The notes under the pieces: model-generated
Databases searched by the model: none
Told to the model about the DNA's origin: nothing
What the model saw: only the letters and a program-made list of their open reading frames with translations
Made by a program: the position numbers and the translations under genes
From: an uncultured Clostridia bacterium
GTDB taxonomy: Bacteria; Bacillota; Clostridia; Christensenellales; Aristaeellaceae
Direction of reading: 5' to 3'
DNA: 29,477 nt
Assembly (NCBI GenBank): GCA_934631985.1
Contig: CAKTYE010000029.1
Coordinates: 1 to 29,477 of the forward strand
Shown here: positions 1-8,290 of the stretch, piece after piece
Layout: the number at the start of each line of letters is the position of its first letter
Numbering within the stretch: position 1 is the first letter of the stretch

Positions 1-69
<69 letters not shown>

Positions 70-189
70 AATCCTTCTGCATTACTTTTCAGTAATGTTT
101 CTAACTCTCAGAATCAACTGTCGTTCTTTCTTGCGTTTCTTTCTCTCTGTATCGTTTTCAAGGTTCGGCGCTCTCGAAGGAGCTTGTTT
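70..189 (-). other. 16S rRNA leader
   Basis: This is the transcribed spacer between the rRNA promoter and the 16S 5' end, about 115 nt. It is AT-rich and contains CCTTGAAAACGATAC (minus strand, about 148-162), resembling the CTTTGAAAACT-type leader motif common before Firmicutes 16S genes. A small stem, ATTACTGAAAAGTAAT (about 82-97), lies just before the 16S gene. No coding potential is credible here. Confidence 0.6.
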
Positions 190-218
190 ATATTACCACT
201 TCAATCCCCTCTTGTCAA
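190..218 (-). promoter_or_regulatory. rRNA operon promoter
   Basis: On the minus strand there is a perfect -35 box TTGACA (218-213), exactly 17 bp, then TAATAT (195-190) as -10. An A/T-rich stretch lies directly upstream of the -35 box, as expected for an UP element. Position and strength suit transcription of the 16S gene starting near 183. Confidence 0.8.
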
Positions 219-416
219 CACCTTTTTTGAACTTTTCGGGAGTTTTTTTCATTCTTTTGTGTCTTGCGAACTTTAATACTTACACATCTTTCTATTGTTC
301 GTTATATATCCATATTTACGCTGTATCTTTCTTCTCTTTGTTCGTTCTTTCTCTCCTCTCAGAATATTTCCGTCCTTCTGCTTTTTCCTGCATTCCTTTT
401 TCTTCCTCTCCCGTTG

Positions 417-422
417 TATAAT
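417..422 (+). promoter_or_regulatory. -10 element for the BIG2 gene
   Basis: A perfect TATAAT lies about 45 bp upstream of the BIG2 ATG. No convincing -35 box is visible 16-18 bp upstream, so strength is uncertain. The preceding 219-416 stretch is AT-rich and pyrimidine-rich, and nothing else is recognised in it. Confidence 0.5.
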
Positions 423-466
423 GGAAGGGCACCAAATTGGATGCATACGCTTGGAGGTCTATCGCT

Positions 467-2515
467 ATGAAGCAACGAATCGTTTTCCTTTTCCTGATCC
501 TGACGTTGGCGCTTTCCCTGTGTTCCTTTGCCAGCGCCGAGACCGATACCTTTGCCTTTGACAAGACCGTCTCGCATCTGTTTGAGGGCGAGACCCTTGC
601 CCTTGTGCTGAACCGCAGCGGCGACGCGGCCCAGGGGCAGGTCACCTACACCTCCTCCGCCGTGAAGAATGCTGTGGTGGACGCGAACGGCACGGTCACC
701 GGCCTGCAAAAGGGCCGCACGACCATCACCGCAACGCTGAAAACGGAAAAGCGCAGCTATCGCGCAACGCTGAGCCTGACCGTTGCCCGCAAGGTTTCTT
801 CTATTGAAGTAAAGGAATCCAACCTTTCTGTTTATGAAGCCGCCGATCCCGCGATTGCAGGGTTGCTGACCCAGCCCGTTCCTGTGGCGGCTAAGGTGCT
901 GGTGCTGCCTCTGGGCAAAAATCAGCGGCTGAACATTTCCGCCCTGCCCACCGATGCGACGGATCGCGCCGTGACCATGACCTCGGACGATCCCGCCGTC
1001 TGCACCCTGGCAGGCACGGCGACCCTGAAGCCCGTGGCGCTGGGCGAATGCAATGTCACCATTGCCAGCGTACAGAACCCCGAAGTCACCTATGTTTATC
1101 ACGTAATCGTGGTGCAGCCCGTTTCCAAGCTGAGCGTCAGCGCCGATAAGAACGAGCTGTACATTGGCGAAACGGCGCAGCTGTCCGTGGGCTACACCCC
1201 TGAGAACGCTTCTGTGAAGCAGGCGACCTTCGCCTCCAAGAATGAAAAGGTCGCCACGGTGGACGCGAACGGCGTGGTCACCGCACTGAGCAAGGGTACC
1301 GCCACGCTGGAAGCCACCGCTGCGGATGGCAGCGGCAAGAAGGCCACCGTGCGCGTAACCGTCAAGCAACAGCCGGAGGCCATCACCCTCAAAACCACGG
1401 ACGTGACCCTGAACGTGGGTAAGACCACCCGGCTGTCCGCTTCCGTGTCCCCCGCCTCCACCAACGACAAGTCCGTGGTGTGGACTTCCTCCAATGAGAG
1501 CATTGCCACTGTCACCAACACCGGCAGCGTGAAGGGTATCGCCCCCGGCTCCTGCACCATCACCTGCGCCAGCAAGGACTTTCCCAGTGTGTCCGCCACG
1601 GCGACCATTCATGTGCAGCAACCCGTGACCCGCATCGCCTTCACGGAAAAGAGCGTCTCCTTCAATGTGAACACCACCCTGCAAAGCTATTATGAAGTGG
1701 AGCCTGCTTCTGCCACCAACCAGGGCGTGACCTTCTCCAGCAGCAACGAACGGGTCGCTACCGTGGACGCGAACGGCCTGATCACGGGCCACATGAAGGG
1801 TACCTGCACCATTACCGTGAAGGCCACGGACGGCAGCAACCGCAAGGGTACGCTGAAGGTCAACGTGCTTCAGCCCGTAGAGGGCGTACACATGGCAAAG
1901 CAGGAATACCGCGTCGCCGTGGACGAAAGCCTGCGTATCCGCGCCATTCTGGAGCCTACCAACGCCTCCAACAATGCCATGACCTGGAGCGTTGCCGATT
2001 CCTCCATCGCCACCATTCGCGGCAAGAATAACCGTCCGGTGGTCACCGGCAAGCGCTGGGGGACCACGACCGTCACCGGCGTGACAGAGGACGGCGGCTA
2101 CACCGTCACCGCCACCATTCACGCAGGCGACTACGACCGTGCGCTTTCCATCACCGACCTGAAGGTGGTCGATAACAAGATCAAGATCGTGACGAAGAAC
2201 AACAGCGACATGACCATCACCAAGTTTTTCTTCACCATCTCCTGCTATGACACGGCGGGCAATCCCGCCATCTGCAACAGCGATGGTGCGAGCAACACCT
2301 TTACCGGCTCCTATCGCTATACGCTTTATGAAGATGACGTGACCACCCACGGGCGCTTCACCTTCGACAATTATGTTGACCCCACCGTTCCGCTGGGCCG
2401 CGTGGTGATGACACTCACGGGCTACCGCACGGACGACGGCTACAGCCGCGACATTGCTGCCGATAAGCAGTTGTCCGTCTCCTACTACAGCCCGGACTAT
2501 ACCGGCGAAAAGTAA
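467..2515 (+). CDS. Secreted BIG2 (Ig-like) repeat protein
   Basis: This predicted exported protein of 682 residues probably acts at or outside the cell surface. The ATG at 467 is preferred over an in-frame TTG at 437, because TTGGAGG (451-457) sits 9 nt before it and it starts directly into a signal peptide (MKQRIVFLFLILTLALSL, cleavage near FASA/ET). About six bacterial Ig-like (BIG2-type) domains of ~80 residues follow, marked by repeated VATVDANG, SSNE and KGTxTIT motifs. The first two are the most divergent. The C-terminal ~120 residues form a different beta-rich domain resembling those found after BIG2 repeats in Clostridia. No LPxTG sorting motif, SLH domain or enzyme domain is visible, so it may be freely secreted or non-covalently attached. 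A ligand cannot be inferred. Confidence 0.85.
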   Translation: MKQRIVFLFLILTLALSLCSFASAETDTFAFDKTVSHLFEGETLALVLNRSGDAAQGQVTYTSSAVKNAVVDANGTVTGLQKGRTTITATLKTEKRSYRATLSLTVARKVSSIEVKESNLSVYEAADPAIAGLLTQPVPVAAKVLVLPLGKNQRLNISALPTDATDRAVTMTSDDPAVCTLAGTATLKPVALGECNVTIASVQNPEVTYVYHVIVVQPVSKLSVSADKNELYIGETAQLSVGYTPENASVKQATFASKNEKVATVDANGVVTALSKGTATLEATAADGSGKKATVRVTVKQQPEAITLKTTDVTLNVGKTTRLSASVSPASTNDKSVVWTSSNESIATVTNTGSVKGIAPGSCTITCASKDFPSVSATATIHVQQPVTRIAFTEKSVSFNVNTTLQSYYEVEPASATNQGVTFSSSNERVATVDANGLITGHMKGTCTITVKATDGSNRKGTLKVNVLQPVEGVHMAKQEYRVAVDESLRIRAILEPTNASNNAMTWSVADSSIATIRGKNNRPVVTGKRWGTTTVTGVTEDGGYTVTATIHAGDYDRALSITDLKVVDNKIKIVTKNNSDMTITKFFFTISCYDTAGNPAICNSDGASNTFTGSYRYTLYEDDVTTHGRFTFDNYVDPTVPLGRVVMTLTGYRTDDGYSRDIAADKQLSVSYYSPDYTGEK

Positions 2516-2532
2516 GCGGTTAGAGGAATAAA

Positions 2533-2588
2533 GAACGCCCCCGTTCTCAGACAGACTGTGTGCTGGCTGAGGGCGGGGGTGTTTTTAT
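2533..2588 (+). terminator. Terminator after the BIG2 gene
   Basis: The arm ACGCCCCCG plus CTCAG pairs with CTGAG plus GGCGGGGGTG, with a short mismatch in the middle. The stem is followed by GTTTTTA. It lies about 20 bp after the stop codon. Confidence 0.8.
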
Positions 2589-2640
2589 ACCGGGGCAAGC
2601 ATGTGGCCTTGGTGTGCGTCCCTAATGAGGTAACGGAAAT

Positions 2641-3275
2641 ATGCGGCTTGTAAGCATATCCTCCTGCCGCCCTCGAGGCGGCTGTCCTCCCTCTTCGGAG
2701 GGAGGCTTTGGAAGGACGGAACCTCTCCGCCCCTTCGGGGCACCTCCCCTTTCAGGGGAGGCTTTTGGTGCGGGGCAGCATACGGCTTGAAATGTCCTTA
2801 TTCCTTGATAAAATTTCAGTGCAGGTAACTTCATTTGCTGCTTACGCCTATCCTACGCGACAAGGCGTTCCGGCGGCTGTATACGGTCAGCCGACGGAAT
2901 GCCATGGAGTGGAACCGAAGGCGACTCCGGTTGTGTCCCCCCGGGAAGGATCCGATCCGAGCAATGGCTGGGGGCATTCATGGGGTCCGGGGGCCAGCCT
3001 TAGCCGCATGGAAATTTTGGCTGGCCCCCGGGCGGCTTTGCCTACTTTGCGTCCGCAGACGGACGAAATGCTCTCTAGCAACAGATTCCAGCACGGGGGT
3101 GTGCCACCTGAACTGGGTATGTGGCTGAGACTTTATAAGCTATCCGCTTTCCAAACAAGTGAGTATATCTTCCACCACTCGACTCCCGTCGGGAATCCCC
3201 CTCCTTCTGCGGAAGAAGGCAAGATAAAAGTCTCACGCTGGCACAGCATGTAGCTTAACTGCCACCCTGCTGCGT
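2641..3275 (+). repeat. Composite hairpin-rich intergenic repeat, copy 1
   Basis: This ~635-bp block matches copy 2 (5911-6546) nearly end to end and copy 3 (20425-20830, minus) over its first two modules. Module A (2641-2790) is a chain of stem-loops, including CCTCCCTCTTCGGAGGGAGG and CCTCCCCTTTCAGGGGAGG. Module B (about 2815-3095) holds a long imperfect palindrome around GCGTTCCGGCGGCTGTATAC and a GGGGGCCAGCC/GGCTGGCCCCC stem. Module C (about 3165-3275) contains CTTCCACCAC and CCCCCTCCTTCTGCGGAAG. An open frame crosses it (2708-3253), but its frame is not kept between copies, so I do not call a gene. No transposase is present. Confidence 0.85.
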
Positions 3276-3301
3276 GTCCGTTTTTCAATAACCATACGCA
3301 T

Positions 3302-3347
3302 ATGATGCCGCATGCTGCACGCTGCACGTCCACAACAGCAGCATCAT
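3302..3347. other. Inverted repeat between repeat copy 1 and the PII operon
   Basis: ATGATGC (3302-3308) and GCATCAT (3341-3347) flank a GC-rich centre containing the short direct repeat GCTGCAC. It lies immediately before the bidirectional terminator. Its function is unknown; it may simply extend that hairpin region. Confidence 0.4.
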
Positions 3348-3387
3348 AAAAAGACAGTGCCAGTTTTTTCCCGGCACTGTCTTTTTA
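3348..3387. terminator. Bidirectional terminator after the PII-like gene
   Basis: AAAAAGACAGTGCC pairs with GGCACTGTCTTTTT around an 11-nt loop, giving a T-tract in both directions. On minus it sits about 10 bp after the stop of the PII-like gene. On plus it would stop readthrough from repeat copy 1. Confidence 0.85.
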
Positions 3388-3395
3388 TGCCTTTT

Positions 3396-4061
3396 TTACC
3401 GCTTCAGTCCCACCGTATCGCTCACCGGCAGTGAGAACGCCAGCGCATGCTCCCCGGTCTGGGCCAGCACCGCTGCGCAAACGGCCTTGAAAATATCCTT
3501 CTTGATCTCCGCAGGCACCAGCATCAGCACGATTTCCTTCTCCGGCTGCACCGTAATGCCGAAGATCTTCTTCTGCTCCTCTGCCGCGACTTCCCGCGCC
3601 TTTAGCACCGTGCCGCCATGCGCACCCGCCTCCTTCGCCGCGGTGACCACTACGTCCGTGGAACCGCTGTCCACCACTGTCAAAATCATTTCCATGGGCT
3701 GCGTTTCCATTGCGTTCTCCTCCTTCACTTGTTCCTCCACCCCTGCGGGCAAGCTCCCCGACGCTGCAACGCTGATGCCGGAAAGATTGCAGGTAAAGGC
3801 AATGCCCGTGCCGGGCCGGTCAAAATGCAGCTGCATGCGCAGATCCTGAAAAATCTGCTGACAGGAGGCGCGGTGCGCAATGCTCAGCAGCACCTCCTTC
3901 TGCGGCTCGTCCAGCCCCAGCATGTCCATGATCTCGCTGTTTGCCGTGCCATGACCGCGCAGGATCAGGCTGACATTCACCTGGTGAAGTTGATATAGTT
4001 TCTGAACCGCAGCGCTCTTGCCACGATCCACAATGGTAATCAGACCGCAGATGCTCGTCAT
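3396..4061 (-). CDS. Tandem PII-like regulatory protein
   Basis: This 221-residue cytosolic protein appears to be two PII-like (GlnB-fold) halves in tandem. The N-terminal half (about 1-105) has the pattern GLITIVDRGK, LRGHGTANSEI, LGLDEPQKEVLLSI and GTGIAFTCNLSGISV. The C-terminal half (about 120-221) has MILTVVDSGS, AAKEAGAHGGTVLKA, EKEIVLMLVP and LPVSDTVGL. The classical uridylylation tyrosine of the PII T-loop is not evident. The ATG at 4061 overlaps the stop of the upstream DUF1538 gene as ATGA, with GGAGGAA 8 nt before it, so translation is probably coupled. PII proteins usually gate transporters or enzymes in response to nucleotides or 2-oxoglutarate, so regulation of the DUF1538 membrane partner is a reasonable inference. 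The ligand is unknown. Confidence 0.8.
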   Translation of the reverse strand: MTSICGLITIVDRGKSAAVQKLYQLHQVNVSLILRGHGTANSEIMDMLGLDEPQKEVLLSIAHRASCQQIFQDLRMQLHFDRPGTGIAFTCNLSGISVAASGSLPAGVEEQVKEENAMETQPMEMILTVVDSGSTDVVVTAAKEAGAHGGTVLKAREVAAEEQKKIFGITVQPEKEIVLMLVPAEIKKDIFKAVCAAVLAQTGEHALAFSLPVSDTVGLKR

Positions 4062-5596
4062 AGCCGGGCTTCCTCCTCGTCCAAAGAAATGATCTCGTCC
4101 TCCGCTGTCACGGGCTGCTGCACAGGCTTCTTCCGCCGCCAGCCGCCCGTCTTGCACTTGTAGATCAGGCCGATGATCTGAATGATGATCAGCGGCGTCA
4201 TGGCGACCATCGCCACAATGCCGAAGGCGTCTGTCAGCATGTTGCCGCCCAGGGCCTCGCAGGCGCCCATAGCCAGTGGCAGCAGGAACGTCGCCGTCAT
4301 GGGGCCGGAGGCCACGCCGCCCGAGTCAAAGGCGATTGCCGTAAAGATGGGCGGCACCACAAAGGACAGCCCCAGGGCCAGCATATACCCCGGGATCAGC
4401 AGCCACAGCAGCGGCAGCCCCGTCAGCACACGCAGCATGGATAAACCCACGGACAGCGCCATGCCCACGGACAAGCCGACCATCATCACCCGCTGAGAGA
4501 TCGCGCCGGAGGTAATGTCCTCCACCTGCTTGTTCAGCACCAGCACCGCCGGCTCCGCCTTGACGATGAAGTAGCCGATCAGCATGCCCAACGGGGTTAA
4601 TATCCAATTATACGGCAATTTTGCCAATTCCGCACCCAGAAAATTGCCCACGGGCATAAAGCCCACATTCACGCCCGTCAGGAAAAGCGTCAGGCCAATA
4701 AAGGTATACAGCAGGCCCACCAGAATCTTCACGATCTGCTTTTTGCGCAGATGCAGAAAGAAAATTTGAAACACCAGAAAAAACAACAGAATGGGCAGCA
4801 GCGCCAGCAGCACTTCCTTGATATAATCCGGGAACGCTGCACCGAATTGCAGCCCCAGTTCCCGGGTGCTGGTGATTTCCGGAAGGATATACGCCTCGTA
4901 GCTGCTGGCGGTCGCGTCATAGGTCAATCCCAGCACCAGCACCGCCAGAATTGGCCCGATGGAGCAGAGCGCAATCATGCCGAAACTGTCCTCGCCGGAC
5001 TTCTTCGCAGAACGGCCCAGCGACGCAAGGCCCAGGCCCAATGCCATGATGAAGGGAACCGTCATGGGTCCGGTAGTCACGCCGCCTGAGTCGAACGCCA
5101 CCGCCAGAAACTCCTGCGGCACCAGCAGCGCCAGCACAAAGACAATGGCATAGCAGATCATCAAAATATGCGACAGATTCCATCCGAACAGCGTCCGCAA
5201 AAAGGACGTTGCCAGAAAAACGCCCACGCCAAAGGCTACGGATAGAATCAATACCAGGTCAGGCACCGCCGTCATTTGCCTTGCCAGGACCTTCAGATCA
5301 GGCTCCGCAATGGTGATGATGACGCCGATCATGAAGCAGATCACCGTGATCACCGGCAGCTGCTTGAATTTTGCCAGCCGCCCGCCCACCTGTTCGCCAA
5401 TGGGCATCATAGCCATATCCGCACCCAGGGTAAAGAAGCCCATGCCTAAAATCAGCAGGCATGCCCCCGCCAGGAACATCATCATCAGCGCCGGGGACAT
5501 CGGGGTAATGGTCACGCACAGCGCCACCACAATCGCCGTGATCGGCAAGACCGCCGAAAGGGATTCCGCAATTTTCTCTTTCAGCTTTTTGTTCAA
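4058..5596 (-). CDS. DUF1538 family membrane protein (duplicated)
   Basis: This 512-residue polytopic membrane protein is built from two homologous DUF1538 halves. The signature AFDSGG(V)xxGPMT occurs at residues 167-178 and 422-433. A second pair, ITIAEPD and IVKAEPA, lies at about 95-101 and 344-350. A polar linker around 225-265 separates the halves, and the tail (about 482-512) is charged and cytoplasmic-looking. The start is TTG at 5596, chosen because AAGGAGGAA lies 8-9 nt upstream. The inverted-repeat layout and conserved polar motifs in hydrophobic context suggest an ion or small-molecule transporter, but no substrate is established. It is co-transcribed with the PII-like gene, whose start overlaps its stop. 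Confidence 0.88.
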   Translation of the reverse strand: MNKKLKEKIAESLSAVLPITAIVVALCVTITPMSPALMMMFLAGACLLILGMGFFTLGADMAMMPIGEQVGGRLAKFKQLPVITVICFMIGVIITIAEPDLKVLARQMTAVPDLVLILSVAFGVGVFLATSFLRTLFGWNLSHILMICYAIVFVLALLVPQEFLAVAFDSGGVTTGPMTVPFIMALGLGLASLGRSAKKSGEDSFGMIALCSIGPILAVLVLGLTYDATASSYEAYILPEITSTRELGLQFGAAFPDYIKEVLLALLPILLFFLVFQIFFLHLRKKQIVKILVGLLYTFIGLTLFLTGVNVGFMPVGNFLGAELAKLPYNWILTPLGMLIGYFIVKAEPAVLVLNKQVEDITSGAISQRVMMVGLSVGMALSVGLSMLRVLTGLPLLWLLIPGYMLALGLSFVVPPIFTAIAFDSGGVASGPMTATFLLPLAMGACEALGGNMLTDAFGIVAMVAMTPLIIIQIIGLIYKCKTGGWRRKKPVQQPVTAEDEIISLDEEEARL

Positions 5597-5670
5597 TCGC
5601 GCGTTCCTCCTTTTCTCGCCTGTGCAGCGCCCGCTGCCACCGCTTCCGGGCTTTTTGCACCTTTTGCTTC

Positions 5671-5699
5671 ATATTAACATGGGAAAGGGAAAATGACAA
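5671..5699 (-). promoter_or_regulatory. Promoter of the DUF1538/PII operon
   Basis: On minus, TTGTCA (5699-5694), a 17-bp spacer, then TAATAT (5676-5671) preceded by TGT, which makes an extended -10. It is about 75 bp upstream of the TTG start. Confidence 0.75.
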
Positions 5700-5701
5700 C
5701 C

Positions 5702-5724
5702 TGTCCCATAACACTTTCGGGACA
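5702..5724. promoter_or_regulatory. Possible operator upstream of the DUF1538 promoter
   Basis: TGTCCC and GGGACA form an inverted repeat with an 11-nt centre, two bases upstream of the -35 box. The position would suit an activator or repressor site. No regulator is identifiable. The following 5725-5814 stretch holds nothing I recognise. Confidence 0.35.
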
Positions 5725-5814
5725 TTCTTTGAAAAATGTGATGATTGCAGAACGGATGGGAGCGGGGAATTGGGGCGGGGCGGGTATATTAGCTGGTATG
5801 GGTGTTCCTGCGGG

Positions 5815-6546
5815 AGCGTATATCTTCCACCACCTGCCTGGCGGCAGGCGGTCCCCCTCCTTCTGCGGAAGGAGGCAAGGTATATGCACCCTGATGTGAT
5901 GCAATGAAAGATGTGGCTTGTGAGCATATCCTCCTGCCGCCCTCGGGGCGGCTGTCCTCCCTCTGCGGAGGGAGGCTTTTGGCTGCGGACGGAACCTCTC
6001 CGCCCCTTCGGGGCGCCTCCCCTTTCAGGGGAGGCTTTTGGTGCGGGGGGCAGCATGCGGCTTTCAGTGCGGGTAACTTTTGTTGCATACGCCAGTCCTA
6101 AGCGACAAGGCGTTCCGGCGGCTGTATACGGTCAGCCGACGGAATGCCATGGAGCGGAACCGAAGGAGACCCCGGTTGTGTCCCCCCCGGGAAGGCTCCG
6201 ATCCAGGCGATGGCTGGGGGCGTTCATGGGGTCCGGGGGCCAGCCTTCGTTACATGGAAATTTTGGCTGGCCCCCGGGCGGCTTTGCCTACTTTGCCCGA
6301 GTGCAAAGTAGGTCGTCCGTCCGCAGACGGACGAAACGCTCTCTAGCCGGAAGCCCAGCGCAGTCGTGTGCCGCCAGGACTATATCATTGGCTGCGACTT
6401 TTTAAGCTATTTGATACCCTCAGCGGATGGTTTTATCTTCCACCACCTGCCTCCCGGCAGGCGGTCCCCCTCCTTCTGCGGAAGGAGACTAGCTAAAAGT
6501 CTCGCGCTAACGCGGCATGTAGCTTGACTGTCCCCCTTGCTGTGTG
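5815..6546 (+). repeat. Composite hairpin-rich intergenic repeat, copy 2
   Basis: From 5911 this parallels copy 1 through modules A (5911-6060), B (about 6063-6345) and C (about 6420-6546). An extra module C lies in front of it at 5815-5890. Module A contains CCTCCCTCTGCGGAGGGAGG, a perfect hairpin. Module C carries CTGCCTCCCGGCAGG and CTCCTTCTGCGGAAGGAG stems. Relative to copy 1 it lacks about 30 bp after module A and has an extra CGAGTGCAAAGTAGGTCGTC-type segment in module B. A longer C tract (6182-6189) shifts the open frame, showing the ORFs are not conserved. Confidence 0.85.
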
Positions 6547-6734
6547 ATGAAATTTTTAGCAGACGGATACAATTCCCTCTAGTGAATTTACCAGCACGGA
6601 ATTGTGCCGCCAAAAGCTTGTGCCTCCCCCATATAAAGCACATGTCCCCATTGCAGAAACCCGTTTCATACATACGCACATGTCTTTTTGCATACTTTTA
6701 CATCCTTATACGTTTCCTTTTTGCTGCTTCGCAT

Positions 6735-7090
6735 TCTTCCTTTTTCCACAGCCCCTTTTTGTGGAAAACCCTGTGGAAAGAACCGCTGTGGATATTCCTC
6801 CACACCCACCTTTTTCCTGTGCTTTTCCTTTTTCCACAGGCTGGTACTCACAGCGTGTGGAAGCTGTGAAAAAAGCGGAGAAAACGTGGATTTTCCACAG
6901 TTTTTCTTTGCTCCTGCCGTTTTTTCCTGAAGGGTTCCTGAAAAATAAGCAGGAATATCCTTCCCCAGAGGGGAATATACCTAAAGTCTAGCAAGACTTT
7001 GCACCGGACCTGGGGATTCAGCCCAAAGTTATCCCAAGGTTTTTAGCGGCGCAAAGCCTGCTGCCGCCGTGGCTCGTCGGGTTTTCCACA
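6735..7090. other. oriC: Putative replication origin with DnaA-box cluster
   Basis: The intergenic region before dnaN holds many DnaA-box-like 9-mers. TTTTCCACA or its complement occurs at 6742, 6760, 6830, 6891 and 7082, with related sites at 6772 (CTTTCCACA), 6787 (ATATCCACA) and 7029 (TTATCCCAA). Two perfect hairpins follow at 6961-6975 and 6983-7000. The region adjoins dnaN-recF, lies near three parS sites, and sits where the main gene direction switches from minus to plus. No dnaA gene is present in the window. All boxes here differ from the consensus TTATCCACA by at least one base, so I call this an origin candidate only. Confidence 0.6.
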
Positions 7091-7161
7091 GTCTAAACAT
7101 CCCCTACGACTACGACGAAAAAGTAATTCAGCTACCATGCTGTTTCAGAGAGGATGATCCC

Positions 7162-8277
7162 ATGCTGCTTTCCATGAACGCCCAGGACCTCCTGGACGGA
7201 TTGAATACCGTTACCCGCGCCCTTGCCGCTCGCCCCTCAAAGCAAATTCTGGAGGGCGTTCTGCTGGACGCCGGAACGGATACCGTTACCCTGCTGTGTA
7301 CCGATGGCAGCCTGTCTATTGAAACCGTGCTGACGGCCGAGGTGAAGGAACCCGGTCAGGTCGTGTTGCCCGGTAAGCTCTTTACCGAATTGGTGCGGAA
7401 GCTCCCTGGCGGAACTGTCACCATCCGTGTCAGCGAAAATCATTCCGCCTCTATCCGCTGCATGTCCTCCAAGAGCAATCTGGCAGGCATGAACGCCGTG
7501 GATTTCCCTGCCATGGCTGCGATCGAGGATGGCGCCAGCTTTGATTTTCCCCAGAATAAGCTCCGGGATATGATCAGCCATGTGGTGTTCGCCATCGCAA
7601 CGGATGAAAGCCGTCAGATCCTGACCGGCGGTCTGCTGGAGGTCCATGCGGACGAAGCGCGGCTGGTAGCCCTGGATGGCTTCCGCCTGGCCATGCAGAA
7701 GGCCCAGGAGCAGTTTATTCTGCCGGAGGGCGTGGAGCAGATCAACACCGTGATCCCCGGGCGTGTGCTGAACGAGCTGGGCAAGATTCTGCTGGATGAG
7801 GAAACGCCCTGCACCCTGACCGTGGGCAAGGGCCATATGCAGGCCAGCTTCGGCAATACCCGCCTGAATACCGTCACCCTCGCCGGGGAATACATTGATT
7901 ATAAGAAGATTCTGCCCTCTTCTTTCCAGACTATGGCAAAGGTGGAGCGCACGGCATTGCAGGATGCTATCGACCGTGCAAGCCTGATGGCGCGTGAGGG
8001 CAAGAATAACCTGATCCGCATGAACCTCTCCGAGGGGAACATGCAGGTTTCCTCCAATGCGGAAATGGGCGATGTGCAGGAGGACATTTCCTGCGAATTG
8101 CAGGGCGAACCGATTGAGATCGCTTTCAATGCCAAGTATATCAGCGACGTGATCCGCAACATTACCGACGACAGCATGTGCATGCGCTTCAACAGCAACG
8201 TCAGTCCCTGCGTCGTTTGCCCGCCAGAGGGAGAGGCGTATCTGTATCTGATCCTGCCCGTGCGCGTATTCCAGTAA
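7162..8277 (+). CDS. dnaN: DNA polymerase III beta subunit (sliding clamp)
   Basis: This is the ring-shaped processivity clamp that tethers replicative polymerases to DNA, acting as a dimer of three-domain subunits. The 371-residue length is typical. The N-terminus MLLSMNAQDLLDGLNTV aligns base for base with the family start (M-x4-NKQDLL), so I choose ATG 7162 over an in-frame GTG at 7069. AGAGAGGAT lies just upstream. Family features seen are ILEGVLLDA (about 27-35), the VDFPAM segment, ATDESRQILTGGLLE at the second-domain junction, and the C-terminal YLYLILPVRVFQ that replaces the usual PMR-type end. recF starts 13 bp downstream, as in many bacteria, but dnaA is missing upstream. Confidence 0.97.
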   Translation: MLLSMNAQDLLDGLNTVTRALAARPSKQILEGVLLDAGTDTVTLLCTDGSLSIETVLTAEVKEPGQVVLPGKLFTELVRKLPGGTVTIRVSENHSASIRCMSSKSNLAGMNAVDFPAMAAIEDGASFDFPQNKLRDMISHVVFAIATDESRQILTGGLLEVHADEARLVALDGFRLAMQKAQEQFILPEGVEQINTVIPGRVLNELGKILLDEETPCTLTVGKGHMQASFGNTRLNTVTLAGEYIDYKKILPSSFQTMAKVERTALQDAIDRASLMAREGKNNLIRMNLSEGNMQVSSNAEMGDVQEDISCELQGEPIEIAFNAKYISDVIRNITDDSMCMRFNSNVSPCVVCPPEGEAYLYLILPVRVFQ

Positions 8278-8290
8278 GGCGGGAAGCACC

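Noticed and set aside
2708..3253. 181-residue frame in repeat copy 1 as a gene
   Set aside because: Frame not maintained in the other repeat copies; the sequence is a chain of palindromes.
2641..6546. CRISPR array or IS element
   Set aside because: Repeats are long, few, dispersed and without regular spacers; no transposase or cas gene is present.
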